Shown piece after piece: positions 24,194 through 33,809 of a stretch of DNA of 64,000 bases. The notes beneath the pieces were generated by a model. It saw nothing but the letters and a program-made list of their open reading frames with translations, was not told where the DNA came from and searched no databases. The DNA comes from Rubrivivax sp. (GTDB lineage: Bacteria > Pseudomonadota > Gammaproteobacteria > Burkholderiales > Burkholderiaceae_C): NCBI GenBank assembly GCA_016707445.1, contig JADJHR010000010.1:189041-253040 (forward strand). The letters run 5' to 3'. Position numbers and translations under genes: made by a program. Numbering within the stretch: position 1 is the first letter of the stretch; every line of letters starts with the position of its first letter.

Positions 24194-25095
24194 ATGGTCG
24201 AAGTCGCGTCCCCCAATCTCGCCCCGCCGCGCGGCAGCAGCGTCACGCTGCCGCTGGTCGCCGCCGCGGCTGCGGCCGCGTTCTTCATCGGCATGGACGC
24301 CACGGTCAAGCTGCTGGGTGTGCGCTTCGACGCGCTGCAACTCACTTTCTTTCGCTTTGCCAGCGGCAGCCTGTTTGCGCTGCCGCTGTGGCTGTGGTTT
24401 CGCTCACCGCTGCCGCAGCGCGGCCACTGGCCGGCGCCCACGCGCTGCGCGGCGTGCTGCTGCTGCTGGCCTTGCTGGGCTGGTTTCATGCACTGACCCT
24501 GTTGCCGCTGGTGCAGGCGGTGGCGGTGGGCTACACGGCGCCGATCTTCATCTCGCTGCTGGCCATGCTGGTGCTGCGCGAGCGGCCATCGCGGTGGATC
24601 TGGCTGGCGCTGCTGCTGGGGGCGGCCGGCGTGGCGCTGTCACTGTGGCCGGAACTGCGGGCTTCGCCGTCGGCCGACCGCAGCGCGCGCATCGAAGGTC
24701 TGCTGGCCGCCGGATGTTCGGCGCTGTGCTATTCCGGCGTGGTCGTGCTGGCCCGGCATCAGGCGCAGCGTGACGCGCTGTGGACCATCGTGCTGGTGCA
24801 GAACCTGCTGCCCACGCTGCTGCTGACGCCCGCCGTGTTCTGGCGCTGGCAGCCGATGCTGGGCAGCGACAGCGGCCCGGTGCTGCTGATGGGCGCCCTG
24901 GCGACGCTGGGGCTGCTGGCGATCACCTGGGCCTTCACGCACATCGAAGCCAGTCGCGCAGCGCCGCTGGAATACACCGGCTTTGTCTGGGCCGCGCTGC
25001 TGGGCTATCTGCTGTTCGGCGAAGTGCCCAGCGCGTGGAGCCTGGGCTCGGCAGCGCTGATCGTCGGCGGCTGCCTGCTGCTGCTCAGGCGCTGA
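24194..25095 (+). CDS. EamA/DMT-family transporter with a frameshift
   Basis: A polytopic inner-membrane protein of about 300 aa with ten hydrophobic segments in two EamA repeats. The first repeat contains GMDATVKLLGVRFDALQLTFFRF. The second ends AAPLEYTGFVWAALLGYLLF and GSAALIVGGCLLL. The frame from ATG 24194 is lost near 24435-24445, where one G seems missing (GCGGCC read as GCGCC), and it continues to 25095 in the next frame. The corrected length is typical. DMT transporters export varied metabolites and the substrate is unknown. Its end overlaps the convergent GlcG/HbpS gene by 11 bases. Confidence 0.8.
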
Positions 25096-25489
25096 GCGCC
25101 GCGATGCCGGCGCGGGCGATCTGCACGTCCTCGTTGCTCTTCACACCACTGACACCCACCGCGCCCAGGCAATGGCCGTCCACCATGATCGGCACGCCAC
25201 CCTCGAGCATGCCTTCGAGCGGCGCACTCAGGAACGAATACCGACCCTGGTTGATCATGTCCTCGTAGACCTTGCTCTCACGCCGGCCCAGCGCTGCCGT
25301 GCGCGCCTTGGCCGGCGCGATCTGCGCCGAGATCGGCGCTGCGGCATCCAGCCGCTGCAGCCACAGCAGATGGCCGCCGTCGTCGACGATGGCCAGGCTT
25401 ACCGCCCAGCCGTTCTTCAGGGCCTCGGCTTCGGCAGCGGCGGCGATGCGTCGGCAATCGTCCAGGGTCAGCAGGGGTTTGTTCTTCAT
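25085..25489 (-). CDS. GlcG/HbpS-family heme-binding-like protein
   Basis: A 134-aa single-domain protein of the GlcG/HbpS/PduO-C family. It begins MKNKPLLTLDDCRRIAAAAEAEA, with VSLAIVDDGGHLL and the C-terminal glycine-rich MLEGGVPIMVDGHCLGAVGVSG characteristic of the fold. Some members bind heme and sense redox stress, while others lie in glycolate or diol operons. Here it is solitary, so the role is open. The ATG at 25489 is chosen. A TTG three codons upstream is an alternative, and neither has a clear ribosome binding site. Confidence 0.82.
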   Translation of the reverse strand: MKNKPLLTLDDCRRIAAAAEAEALKNGWAVSLAIVDDGGHLLWLQRLDAAAPISAQIAPAKARTAALGRRESKVYEDMINQGRYSFLSAPLEGMLEGGVPIMVDGHCLGAVGVSGVKSNEDVQIARAGIAALSA

Positions 25490-25610
25490 GAGATTCAATC
25501 AAGTGCAAAGATGCAGACCATAGCCGATGGTTCTGCCACCGCCAAGCCGGTCCGCGCCGGCCAATGCCGCCCCAAGCGATGGGGACATCGGGCCGGCACC
25601 CGCTGCCACC

Positions 25611-25616
25611 TACAAT
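25611..25616 (+). promoter_or_regulatory. Probable -10 element of the Bax inhibitor-1 gene
   Basis: TACAAT lies 30 bases upstream of the ATG, giving a short leader that contains the TAGGAG ribosome binding site. No strong -35 hexamer is seen. Confidence 0.45.
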
Positions 25617-25646
25617 GGAGGCGGTTCAACTGCAGTAGGAGCTTGC

Positions 25647-26339
25647 ATGAACACCGATGTCGAAATCCTTCATGGCAGTACCGCCTCCTCGCTGGACAGC
25701 GAGCGTCAGCGTGTCCTGCGCAACACCTACGTGCTGCTGGCGGTGTCCATGCTGCCCACGGTGCTGGGCGCCTGGGTCGGCCTGCAGATCGGGATGGCCA
25801 GCCTGATGTCGCCTGGCATCGGCCTGGTGGTCTTCCTGGGCGGTGCCTTCGGATTCATGTTCGGGATCGAGAAGAACAAGAATTCCGGCGTCGGCGTGGC
25901 GCTGCTGCTGGCCTTCACCTTCTTCATGGGCCTGATGCTGTCGCGCATGCTGGGCTTCGTGCTGGCACACAGCAACGGTGCCAGCCTGGTGATGATGGCC
26001 TTCGGCGGCACCAGCGCGGTGTTCTTCGGCATGGCCACCTTGTCCAGCGTGATCAAGCGCGATCTGTCGGCGATGGGCCGCTTCCTGTTCATCGGCGCCA
26101 TCCTGGTGCTGGTGGCGGGCATCGCCAACGTCTTCATCCAGAGCGGTGCGCTGATGATCACGCTCAGCGTGCTGGTGATCGGCATCTTCTCGGCCTTCAT
26201 CCTGTATGACCTCAAGCGCGTGCGAGATGGCGAAGAGACCAACTACGTGACCGCCACACTGGGTGTCTACCTGAGCCTGTTCAACGTCTTCCAGGCGCTG
26301 CTGGCGCTGTTCGGCATCGGCGGCGGCGGCGGCGACTGA
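25647..26339 (+). CDS. Bax inhibitor-1 family membrane protein (YccA/YbhL-like)
   Basis: A 230-aa inner-membrane protein with seven predicted helices, starting MNTDVEILHGSTASSLDSER and ending in a Gly-rich tail. The family motif region FSAFILYDLKRVRDGEETNY near the C-terminus carries the paired acidic residues of the BI-1 calcium/proton site. In E. coli, YccA is an FtsH substrate and modulator. TAGGAG lies six bases upstream of the ATG, TACAAT at 25611-25616 is a probable -10, and an intrinsic terminator follows. It is therefore a single-gene unit. Confidence 0.92.
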   Translation: MNTDVEILHGSTASSLDSERQRVLRNTYVLLAVSMLPTVLGAWVGLQIGMASLMSPGIGLVVFLGGAFGFMFGIEKNKNSGVGVALLLAFTFFMGLMLSRMLGFVLAHSNGASLVMMAFGGTSAVFFGMATLSSVIKRDLSAMGRFLFIGAILVLVAGIANVFIQSGALMITLSVLVIGIFSAFILYDLKRVRDGEETNYVTATLGVYLSLFNVFQALLALFGIGGGGGD

Positions 26340-26362
26340 TCAGCGGCACCGCACGGCATGCG

Positions 26363-26388
26363 ACGGGGCCCTTCGGGGCCCCGTTTTC
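26363..26388 (+). terminator. Intrinsic terminator of the Bax inhibitor-1 gene
   Basis: ACGGGGCCC-TTCG-GGGCCCCGT (26363-26384) is a perfect 9-bp stem with a TTCG loop followed by TTTT. It lies just before the convergent end of rlmD at 26391. Confidence 0.92.
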
Positions 26389-26390
26389 GT

Positions 26391-27767
26391 TCAGGGTGGG
26401 GCGCTTGCGCTGCGTTCGAACACCGCCATGCTCTCCACATGCGCGGTGTGCGGAAACATGTTGACCACGCCCGCGGCGGTGCAGCGGTAGCCGGCCTGGT
26501 GCACCAGCAGGCCGGCGTCGCGCGCCAAGGTGGCCGGGTTGCAGCTGACGTAGACGATGCGCTGTGGCGGCTGCCAGTCGGCCGGCGGCGCGGCATGCAG
26601 GTCAGCCAGGGCCTTGGCCAGCGCAAAGGCCCCTTCACGCGGCGGGTCGACCAGCCAGCGATCGGCCGCGCCAAGTACCAGCAGTTCGGCCGGCGTGATC
26701 GTGAACAGGTCGCGCGCTGAAAACTGCGTCCGCCCGGCCAGGCCGTTGCGCCGTGCATTGGCCAGCGCGCGCTCGACCAGCACCGAACTGCCTTCGATGC
26801 CATGCACCCCACGCGCGCGCGTGGCCAGGGGCAGCGTGAAGTTGCCCAGGCCGCAGAACCAGTCGATCACGCGCTCTTGCGGCTGGGGGTCCAGCAGACC
26901 GACGGCACGCGCCACCAGCACCCGGTTGATGTGCGGATTGACCTGGGTGAAATCGGTCGGCTTGAAGGGCATCTGCACGCCGAACTCGGGCAATGCGTAG
27001 GCCAGCTCGGTGCCACCCTCATCGAGCAGGTGCACGGTCTCTGGCCCCTTGGGCTGAAGCCACCATTGCACACCATGCGTCGTCGCAAACTCGCGCAGGC
27101 GCGTCGCATCGGCAGCACTCAGCGGCTCGAGGTGGCGCAGCACCAGGGCGGTCACCGTGTCGCCCATGGCCAGCTCGATCTGCGGCAGACGGTCACGCTG
27201 CTCCATCGAGCCGATCAGCCCACGCAGCGGCAGCAGCAGCGCGCTCACTGCGTCGGGAAGCACCGGACAAACACGCATGTCGGCCACGTAGCGCGACTTG
27301 CGTTCGTGGAATCCGACCAGCACCTCACCCTTCTTGATCACGTGGCGTACCGACAATCGCGCGCGCCAGCGGTAGCCCCAGGCCGGGCCCTCGATCGGCC
27401 GCAGCAGCTGTTCGGGCTTCACCTTGGCCAGGTGCTTCAGCCCGTCTTCCAGTACGCGCTGCTTGACTGCCACCTGCGCGGCCGGATGCAGATGCTGCAT
27501 CTTGCAGCCGCCGCAGGCACCGGCATGCAGGCCGAAGTGCGGGCAACCGGGGCGCACGCGCTGGCTGCTTTCGCGCGCCAGCGCCGACATCTGGCCCTGC
27601 TCCCAGTTGTTCTTCTTGCGCGAGACGTTGCATTGCACCCGCTCGCCGGGCAGGGCCCCTTCGATGAAGACCACCTTGCCCGCGCCTTCGCCTTCGACGC
27701 GGTGCGCCACGCCCTGCGCCTCGAGGTCCAGCGACTCGACCTCGAGCCACTCGTATCCATTGCTCAT
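26391..27767 (-). CDS. rlmD: 23S rRNA (uracil-1939-C5)-methyltransferase RlmD
   Basis: A 458-aa SAM-dependent RNA methyltransferase. The N-terminal TRAM domain (VESLDLEAQGVAHRVEGEG and following) is followed by four cysteines of an Fe-S site (one in PGCPHFG, two in ACGGCK, one in VCPVLPDAV). The catalytic domain shows the SAM motif DWFCGLGNFTLPLA, DPPREGA and the nucleophile region VYVSCNPATLARD. The ATG at 27767 (MSNGYEWLEV) lies only 2 bases from the 3' end of a group II intron. Without the intron it would sit about 18 bases after the hrpA stop. No ribosome binding site is evident in either arrangement. Confidence 0.96.
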   Translation of the reverse strand: MSNGYEWLEVESLDLEAQGVAHRVEGEGAGKVVFIEGALPGERVQCNVSRKKNNWEQGQMSALARESSQRVRPGCPHFGLHAGACGGCKMQHLHPAAQVAVKQRVLEDGLKHLAKVKPEQLLRPIEGPAWGYRWRARLSVRHVIKKGEVLVGFHERKSRYVADMRVCPVLPDAVSALLLPLRGLIGSMEQRDRLPQIELAMGDTVTALVLRHLEPLSAADATRLREFATTHGVQWWLQPKGPETVHLLDEGGTELAYALPEFGVQMPFKPTDFTQVNPHINRVLVARAVGLLDPQPQERVIDWFCGLGNFTLPLATRARGVHGIEGSSVLVERALANARRNGLAGRTQFSARDLFTITPAELLVLGAADRWLVDPPREGAFALAKALADLHAAPPADWQPPQRIVYVSCNPATLARDAGLLVHQAGYRCTAAGVVNMFPHTAHVESMAVFERSASAPP

Positions 27768-27826
27768 TGGTAGACGTTGGTTCCTAAGCGGCCCGAAGGC
27801 CGGGTTCAGAGCCAACGCCCCCGTTC

Positions 27827-27859
27827 AAACCGTGCATGCGGATTTCCCGCACACGGCTT
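27827..27859 (-). ncRNA. Group II intron domain V, copy 1
   Basis: On the minus strand a hairpin reads AAGCCGTGTGCGG-GAAA-TCCGCATGCACGGTTT, with the AGC catalytic triad at its base and a GAAA loop, the hallmark of domain V. Domain VI and the intron 3' end follow down to 27770. Confidence 0.85.
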
Positions 27860-27884
27860 ACCAGTGGTCTGTCGGCTCGCAGCA

Positions 27885-29251
27885 TTACGCAGTCCTCCCT
27901 TTGCCAGGAGGTTTGCCCGGGTAGCGGATCGTTCCGCGCAGGCGATGCAATCCAAGGCTTTCAAAGTACTCTCGATCCCAGTGCTGGGCTTGGCCCGGCC
28001 GCAGGCTGCGTCCCGCTCGCTTGACGCGCAGGCTGCGCAGCCGCTTCTCGACGTAGGCATCCACGTCGATGAAGTGATTGGCCGCGTTGCCCGTTTGGAA
28101 GTACTGCCCCCAGCCACGCAGCACCGGGTTGAGCTGGGCAATCACGCTTCGCACATCCTGATGACAGCGCCAGCGCGGGGTCAGCTCCCGCACACGCTCT
28201 CGCACTCGGTTCATCGCCTTGCGACCCGGCCAGTTCTGCAGGTAGTAGCGCCTGAGGCCCTTTTGCTGCCACAGCCGCCCGCTCATGCGCTTGTGCAGAT
28301 GACAGCCCAGGAAGTCAAAGCCCTCCCGGCCTTGCGTCAACACTACGCGCCGCGTCTTCTGCGCATGCAGCTTCAGCCCCAGCCGGCCCAGCACATGTTC
28401 GATGCGGCGCTGGCTTTCTTCGCAGGCCTGTGCGCTGCGGCACATCACCACGAAGTCGTCCGCATACCGCACCAGTTCGCCCAGATGCGCGCCATGCTTG
28501 GCCCACACCCGGTCCAGCACATGCAGGTAGATGTTCGACAGCAACGGCGATATCACGCCACCCTGCGGCGTTCCCGCCACCGGGTGGCTCCACCACCGTC
28601 TTCCATCACCCCAGCCTGCAGCCACTGTCGCACCAACTTGAGCATCTTCCGGTCGCTGACCCGCTGGCCCACCAGGGTGAGCAGCTTGCCGTGCTCGATG
28701 CTGCCGAAGTAGTTCTCGATGTCGGCGTCCAGCACGTGATCCGCGCCTTGGTTGCCCAGTTGCCTGAGCCGCTGCAACGCCATCTGCGCACTGCGCTTAG
28801 GCCGGAACCCGTACGAACACGGCCCGAAGTCCGCCTCGCAAATAGGCTCCAGCACCAGCTTGGCCGCCATCTGTACCACCCGATCCCGCACCGTCGGGAT
28901 GCCCAGGGGTCGCTTCGCCCCATCTGCCTTTGGAATGTAGGCGCGCCGCACGACCTGCGCACCGTACGCGCCCGCGCGCAGCACCTCGCCCAGCTCTTCC
29001 AGGAAGCGCCGGACTCCGTACTGCTCGATTTCGCCGATCGTCAACCGATCAACGCCCGCTGCGCCCTTATTGCGGCGCACTCGCTTCCACGCCTCGTGCA
29101 GGACGTCACCCCTGCACATCTGGCCGTACAACGCATGGAAGCGCCTTCCCGGTGCACGCTTGGCTGCGGCCCAGAGCTGCCTTTGCAGTTGTCGCACTTT
29201 GTCGCTCGGTTCATCACCGACGGGGTCGTTAGGCACGGTCTGGCCGGCCAT
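27885..29251 (-). pseudogene. ltrA: Group II intron reverse transcriptase/maturase, copy 1, frameshifted
   Basis: The intron-encoded protein needed for splicing and retrohoming. From ATG 29251 (MAGQTVPNDPVG) it shows KGAAGVDRLTI, then IPKADGAKRPLGIPTVRDRV, FGPCSYGFRPKRSAQMAL, GTPQGGVISPLLSNIYLH, the catalytic YADD in VRYADDFVVMC, and a maturase (GIIM) region with NPVLRGWGQYFQTGNA. No C-terminal HNH endonuclease is seen. The frame is broken near 28581-28600: this copy reads GACGGTGGTGGAGCC where copy 2 reads GACGGGGTGGTGAGCC, restoring the frame. Without the shift the protein would be about 455 aa. Confidence 0.85.
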
Positions 29252-29845
29252 TCCCTCGCGCTTACCCGCTCCATCAGCATGACCACCGCAGGGACCCTTC
29301 CCTCCAGCCGCGTTATGCCGCACGGCCTTCGTCGGCACGGCTGGCGCCGCCCCGTCCGGTACTACGATCCCCTCGGACTCCCGCTGCGCACGACTCGACT
29401 TCGCCTTGGGCTTATACGAGCTCGCATGCCCTGACAAGGGCCGCGCAGACGGGCCTCTCACGTTCCGCTCCAGTCCTTGCACGCGTGCTGCGCCCCATAC
29501 CCCGCCGCAGCCACCAACGCGCTTCGGTTCTTGCGCCAGCGGTGTTGCCTTCGCCGTGAAATGAGCGGCTCCGGCCTGCGGGTTGTAAATCTGTCGAGGC
29601 TGCAGGCTTCACTTCATGTTGCGGCCCGCGTGCTTGCTCCCCGCTGAACGGCTTGCGCCGCTTCACGGGCTCTTGACGCCCCGCTCGGGCACGGAGGTCT
29701 CCCTCCACTGCCTGGGGCCTGCTACCCGGCGCTCCGACGCCTACCGGGACGGGACTCTCACCCGTTGGACTGGCGCAGCATGCAGCAGCACTACCTTCCC
29801 CCTTCGGGTTCAGTCGCACCTTTGCTTCGTGACGCACCATCGCAC
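29252..29845 (-). ncRNA. Group II intron 5' ribozyme part (domains I-IV), copy 1
   Basis: 594 bases between the intron 5' end and the reverse-transcriptase start, without convincing coding content. By position this holds domain I and following ribozyme domains that pair with the 5' exon. I did not fold it. The same stretch recurs at 62936-63529 with scattered small indels. Confidence 0.65.
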
Positions 29846-29861
29846 GATTATCAATCGGCCG

Positions 29862-32800
29862 TCAGCCCGACAGCTGCTGCCAGGCCTTGTCCAGGCGCTT
29901 CACGCTGACCGGCTGCGGCGTGCGAAGTTCCTGCGCGAACAGGCTGATGCGCAGTTCCTCGATCAGCCAGCGGTACTCGTCCAGCCGTGCATGCGGCGCA
30001 CCGCGAAGATCGGCCAGCTTGCGCAGCCAACGCTGCTCCAGCGGCCGCAGCTCGGCCGCGCGGGCGGTGTCCCGGGCCGGGTCGGCACGTTGCTTGTCCA
30101 GGCGCAGCACCACGGCCTTCAGGTAACGCGGCAGGTGCTGCAGCGCCGCCCAGTCGGTTTCGGCCAGAAAGCGTGGTGGGCACAGTCGCTGCAGCTGGGC
30201 CGTGATGTCGTCGGCCAGTTCGCGCGGTGGGCGCGCGTCCTTCAGTTTGCGCTGCGCGGCGGCATGGTCCTGCAGCACGACCGCGCCGTGGCGCGCCACC
30301 TCGGCGGCGATCAGGTTGAGCCGGCTGCGCCCTTGCTCGATGCGGGCCTTGAACGTGGCCGCGTCGTCGGGCAGCGGATCGGCCAGAAAGGCGCGGTCCA
30401 GCGCCACCTCGATGATCTGTTCGCGCAGTTGCTCCAGCGAGCCCAGGCTCAAGTAGGCCGCCGCCATCTGCTGCAGGCCAGGGATGTTCTTCTCCAGATA
30501 TTTGAGCGGCTCACGCAATTGCAGCGCCACCAGCCGACGCATGCCGGCCCGATGGCGCGCCGCGGCCACCTGCGGCTCGTCGAAGACCTCCAGCTCGACA
30601 TGGCTGCCACGGTCGATCAGTGCCGGATAGCCGATCAGCGACTGCCCGCCGCGCTGCAGCTCCATCAGCTCGGGCAGCTCGCCGAAGGACCAGTCGGTAT
30701 GGCGTTCGGGCGCAGCAGACACCGCAGCCGGCGGCATAGTGCGCAGCGACGCGCGCATGCCGCTCTGGCCGGGCGTGGATGGCGGCTCGGGCACGACGCG
30801 CGGCGAGGGCGCCGTCACCTGCGACAGCTTCAGCTGAGCCAGCGCCTGAAAGGCATTTCGCGCCTGATGCCCCAGCTCGGCCTTCAGGCTGGCCAGGTCG
30901 CGGCCCACGCCGAGCTGGCGACCATGGTCGTCGACGATGCGAAAGTTCATGAACAGGTGCGGGCTCAGCTGTTCGAGCTTGAAGTCATTGCGCTGCACTG
31001 GCAGCTGCGTCTTGGCGCGCACGGCCGCAAGCAGCACCTCGATCAGGCTGCCGTCGCCGAAGGCGTGCTGCTCGATGAACGCCGCTGCAAATTCAGGCAG
31101 CGGCAGCAAGCGTGAACGCGGGCGCTGGTGCAGGCTCTTCAGCAGCGCCAGCACCTTGTCCTTGAGCATGCCGGGCACCAGCCATTCGCAGCGCTCGTCG
31201 ACCACCTGGTTCAGCGCGTAGATCGGCACCGTGACGGTCAGGCCGTCCTTGCCATCGCCCGGCTCGTGCAGGTAGCTTGCGGCGCAGTCGATGCCGCCCA
31301 GCCGCACGGTGCGCGGAAACGAATCGGTGGTGATGCCCGCCGCCTCGTGCCGCATCAGCTCGTCGCGCGACAACTGCAGCAGCTGCGGCTGTCGCTTCAG
31401 CTCGGTGCGGAACCAGCGCTCGAGACTCGCGGTCGAGCAAACATCGGCTGGCAGTTGCTGGTCGTAGAACGCGTGGATCAGCTCGTCGTCGACCAGCACG
31501 TCCTGGCGTCGCGCCTTGTGTTCGAGCTCCTGTACCTGGCGCACCAGCTTCTGGTTGTGTGCCAGGAAGGGCAGCCGGGTCTCGATGTCACCCTCGATCA
31601 AGGCCTGGCGGATGAAGATCTCGCGCGCGGCGTGTGCGTCGATCTGCGCGAAGTTCACGCGCCGGTTGTTGTAGATCACGATGCCGTACAGCGTGGCACG
31701 TTCCAGCGCAACCACCTCACCGGCCTTCTTCTCCCAATGCGGCTCGAGCAGCTGCTTCTTCAGCAGGTGGCCGGCGATGCCGGGGATCCACTGCGGCTCG
31801 ATCGCCGCCAGGCCACGGCCGAACAGGCGCGTGGTCTCGACCAGTTCAGCGGCCACCAGCCAGCGCCCGGGCTTCTTGCTCAGGTTGGCGCCCGGGTGGC
31901 GCCAGAACTTGATGCCGCGTGCGCCCAGGTACCAGTCGTCGTCGTCACTCTTGCAACCGATGTTGCCCAGCAACCCCGCCAGCATCGCCAGGTGCAGCTG
32001 CTCGTAGGTGGCCGGTGCGCTGTTCAGCCGCCAGCCGTGCTCGGCCACCACGGTGTGCAGCTGCGAATGAATGTCGCGCCACTCGCGCACGCGGCGCGGG
32101 TTGACGAAGCGCTCGCGCAGGCGCTGCTCCTGCTGGCGGTTGGAGAGCTTGTGCGCGTGCGCGCCGGCCTGACCGTGGCCGCGGCCCTCCTCGATCCATT
32201 TCCACAGCTTGAGGTAGCCCATGAACTCCGACTTCTCGTCGTCGAAGGGCTTGTGCTTCTCGTCGGCGGCCTGCTGCTGGTCGAGCGGGCGGTCGCGCAC
32301 GTCCTGGCCCGACAGCGCCGACGCAATGATCAGCACCTCGCTCAGCGCCTGGCGCTGCACCGCCTCGAGCATCATGCGGCCCACGCGAGGGTCCAGCGGC
32401 AGCCGCGCCAGCTGGCGGCCGGTCTCGGTCAACTCGTTGTCGTCGTCCACGGCGCCCAGCTCTGCCAGCAAGGCGTAGCCGTCGACGATGGCCTTGCGCG
32501 GCGGTGGCTCCAGGAACGGGAAATCCTCGATCTGCCCCAGCCGCAGCGACTTCATGCGCAGGATCACGCCGGCCAGCGAGCTGCGCAGGATCTCGGGGTC
32601 GGTGAAGCGCGGCCGTTCGTTGAATTCCTTCTCGTCGTACAAGCGGATGCAGATGCCGTTGGCCACGCGCCCGCAGCGCCCGGCGCGCTGGTTGGCCGCC
32701 GCCTGGCTGATCGGCTCGACCTGCAGCTGCTCGACCTTGCTGCGATAGCTGTAACGCTTGACGCGCGCCAGGCCGGCGTCGATCACGTAACGAATGCCCG

Positions 32801-33809
32801 GCACCGTGAGCGAGGTCTCGGCCACGTTGGTGGCCAGCACGATGCGGCGGCCGTTGCCGGTCTCGAACACACGCTCCTGCTCGGCCTGCGACAGCCGCGC
32901 GAACAGCGGCAGGATCTCGGCCTGCGGGCCACCGCGGTGCTTCGCGGCCAGATGCTTGCGCAGATGGTCGGCGGCCTCGCGGATCTCGCGCTCGCCGGGC
33001 AGGAAGACCAGGATGTCCCCGCTACCTTGTTGCCACAACTCGTCAACCGCATCGGCGATGGCGTCTTCGAGTTCGACCTTGCGCTGGCCCTCAAAAGGGC
33101 GCCAACGCTGCTCGACCGGAAACAAGCGGCCCGAGACCATGATCACCGGCGCTGGTCCCTGCGCCGACGCGAAGTGCTGCGCAAAGCGATCGGCATCGAT
33201 GGTGGCCGACGTGACGACGATCTTCAGGTCGGGCCGGCGCGGCAGGATCTGGCGCAGGTAACCGAGCAGGAAGTCGATGTTCAGGCTGCGCTCGTGGGCC
33301 TCGTCGATGATCAGCGTGTCGTAGGCCCGCAGCAGCGGGTCGGTCTGCGTCTCGGCCAGCAGGATGCCGTCGGTCATCAGCTTGACCGAGGCGCCGGGCT
33401 GCAGCCGGTCCTGGAAGCGCACCTTGTAGCCGACCACCTCGCCCAGCGGCGACTGCAGCTCGTCGGCGATGCGCTTGGCCACGCTGGTGGCCGCGATGCG
33501 TCGAGGCTGGGTGTGTCCGATCAGGCCACGGCCGCCGGCGCCCAGGCCGCGGCCAAGCTCGAGCAGGATCTTGGGCAGCTGCGTGGTCTTGCCCGAGCCC
33601 GTTTCGCCGCAGACGATGACCACGGGATGGGCGTCGATGGCGCGCGCGATCTCGTCGCGCCGGGCGGACACCGGCAGCGATTCGGGGTAAGTGATGGGCG
33701 GGACGGCATGTGCCGTCGAGGCCCGTGGCGGGCGCAGATTCACGGGGCGCGGATTATCTCCGCCAGGCGGGCCCGGCGCCGAACGCTGCGGCACAATCGT
33801 GCGCGCCAT
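29862..33809 (-). CDS. hrpA: ATP-dependent RNA helicase HrpA
   Basis: A DEAH-box helicase of about 1315 aa (E. coli HrpA has 1300), linked in E. coli to mRNA processing and stalled-ribosome rescue. Motif I GETGSGKTTQ, Ia HTQPRRIAA, motif II DEAH in IIDEAHERS, motif III SATI, motif V TNVAETSLT and motif VI QRAGRCGR are all present, followed by the helicase-associated and HrpA C-terminal domains. The ATG at 33809 has GAGG three bases upstream, but it overlaps the divergent argA ATG. A GTG at 33743 just before the conserved core (1293 aa) is a serious alternative. Confidence 0.95.
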   Translation of the reverse strand: MARTIVPQRSAPGPPGGDNPRPVNLRPPRASTAHAVPPITYPESLPVSARRDEIARAIDAHPVVIVCGETGSGKTTQLPKILLELGRGLGAGGRGLIGHTQPRRIAATSVAKRIADELQSPLGEVVGYKVRFQDRLQPGASVKLMTDGILLAETQTDPLLRAYDTLIIDEAHERSLNIDFLLGYLRQILPRRPDLKIVVTSATIDADRFAQHFASAQGPAPVIMVSGRLFPVEQRWRPFEGQRKVELEDAIADAVDELWQQGSGDILVFLPGEREIREAADHLRKHLAAKHRGGPQAEILPLFARLSQAEQERVFETGNGRRIVLATNVAETSLTVPGIRYVIDAGLARVKRYSYRSKVEQLQVEPISQAAANQRAGRCGRVANGICIRLYDEKEFNERPRFTDPEILRSSLAGVILRMKSLRLGQIEDFPFLEPPPRKAIVDGYALLAELGAVDDDNELTETGRQLARLPLDPRVGRMMLEAVQRQALSEVLIIASALSGQDVRDRPLDQQQAADEKHKPFDDEKSEFMGYLKLWKWIEEGRGHGQAGAHAHKLSNRQQEQRLRERFVNPRRVREWRDIHSQLHTVVAEHGWRLNSAPATYEQLHLAMLAGLLGNIGCKSDDDDWYLGARGIKFWRHPGANLSKKPGRWLVAAELVETTRLFGRGLAAIEPQWIPGIAGHLLKKQLLEPHWEKKAGEVVALERATLYGIVIYNNRRVNFAQIDAHAAREIFIRQALIEGDIETRLPFLAHNQKLVRQVQELEHKARRQDVLVDDELIHAFYDQQLPADVCSTASLERWFRTELKRQPQLLQLSRDELMRHEAAGITTDSFPRTVRLGGIDCAASYLHEPGDGKDGLTVTVPIYALNQVVDERCEWLVPGMLKDKVLALLKSLHQRPRSRLLPLPEFAAAFIEQHAFGDGSLIEVLLAAVRAKTQLPVQRNDFKLEQLSPHLFMNFRIVDDHGRQLGVGRDLASLKAELGHQARNAFQALAQLKLSQVTAPSPRVVPEPPSTPGQSGMRASLRTMPPAAVSAAPERHTDWSFGELPELMELQRGGQSLIGYPALIDRGSHVELEVFDEPQVAAARHRAGMRRLVALQLREPLKYLEKNIPGLQQMAAAYLSLGSLEQLREQIIEVALDRAFLADPLPDDAATFKARIEQGRSRLNLIAAEVARHGAVVLQDHAAAQRKLKDARPPRELADDITAQLQRLCPPRFLAETDWAALQHLPRYLKAVVLRLDKQRADPARDTARAAELRPLEQRWLRKLADLRGAPHARLDEYRWLIEELRISLFAQELRTPQPVSVKRLDKAWQQLSG

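Larger units (their letters stand above)
27770..29845 (-). mobile_element. Group II intron, copy 1 (between hrpA and rlmD)
   Basis: A 2.08-kb retroelement on the minus strand. The 5' end GTGCG (29845-29841) matches the group II consensus, and the 3' end CTAC (27770) fits the AY rule, though the exact 3' boundary could move by about 4 bases. Order: about 590 bases of 5' ribozyme sequence (29252-29845), an open frame for a reverse transcriptase/maturase, then domains V and VI. It is inserted between the hrpA stop and the rlmD start, in the same orientation as both, so splicing would restore a compact hrpA-rlmD junction. A near-identical copy lies at 61460-63529. Confidence 0.9.

Noticed and set aside
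27885..29251. The reverse transcriptase considered as a retron or DGR enzyme
   Set aside because: A maturase (GIIM) region, a domain V hairpin with AGC triad and a GTGCG 5' end identify a group II intron. There is no msr/msd or variable-repeat structure.
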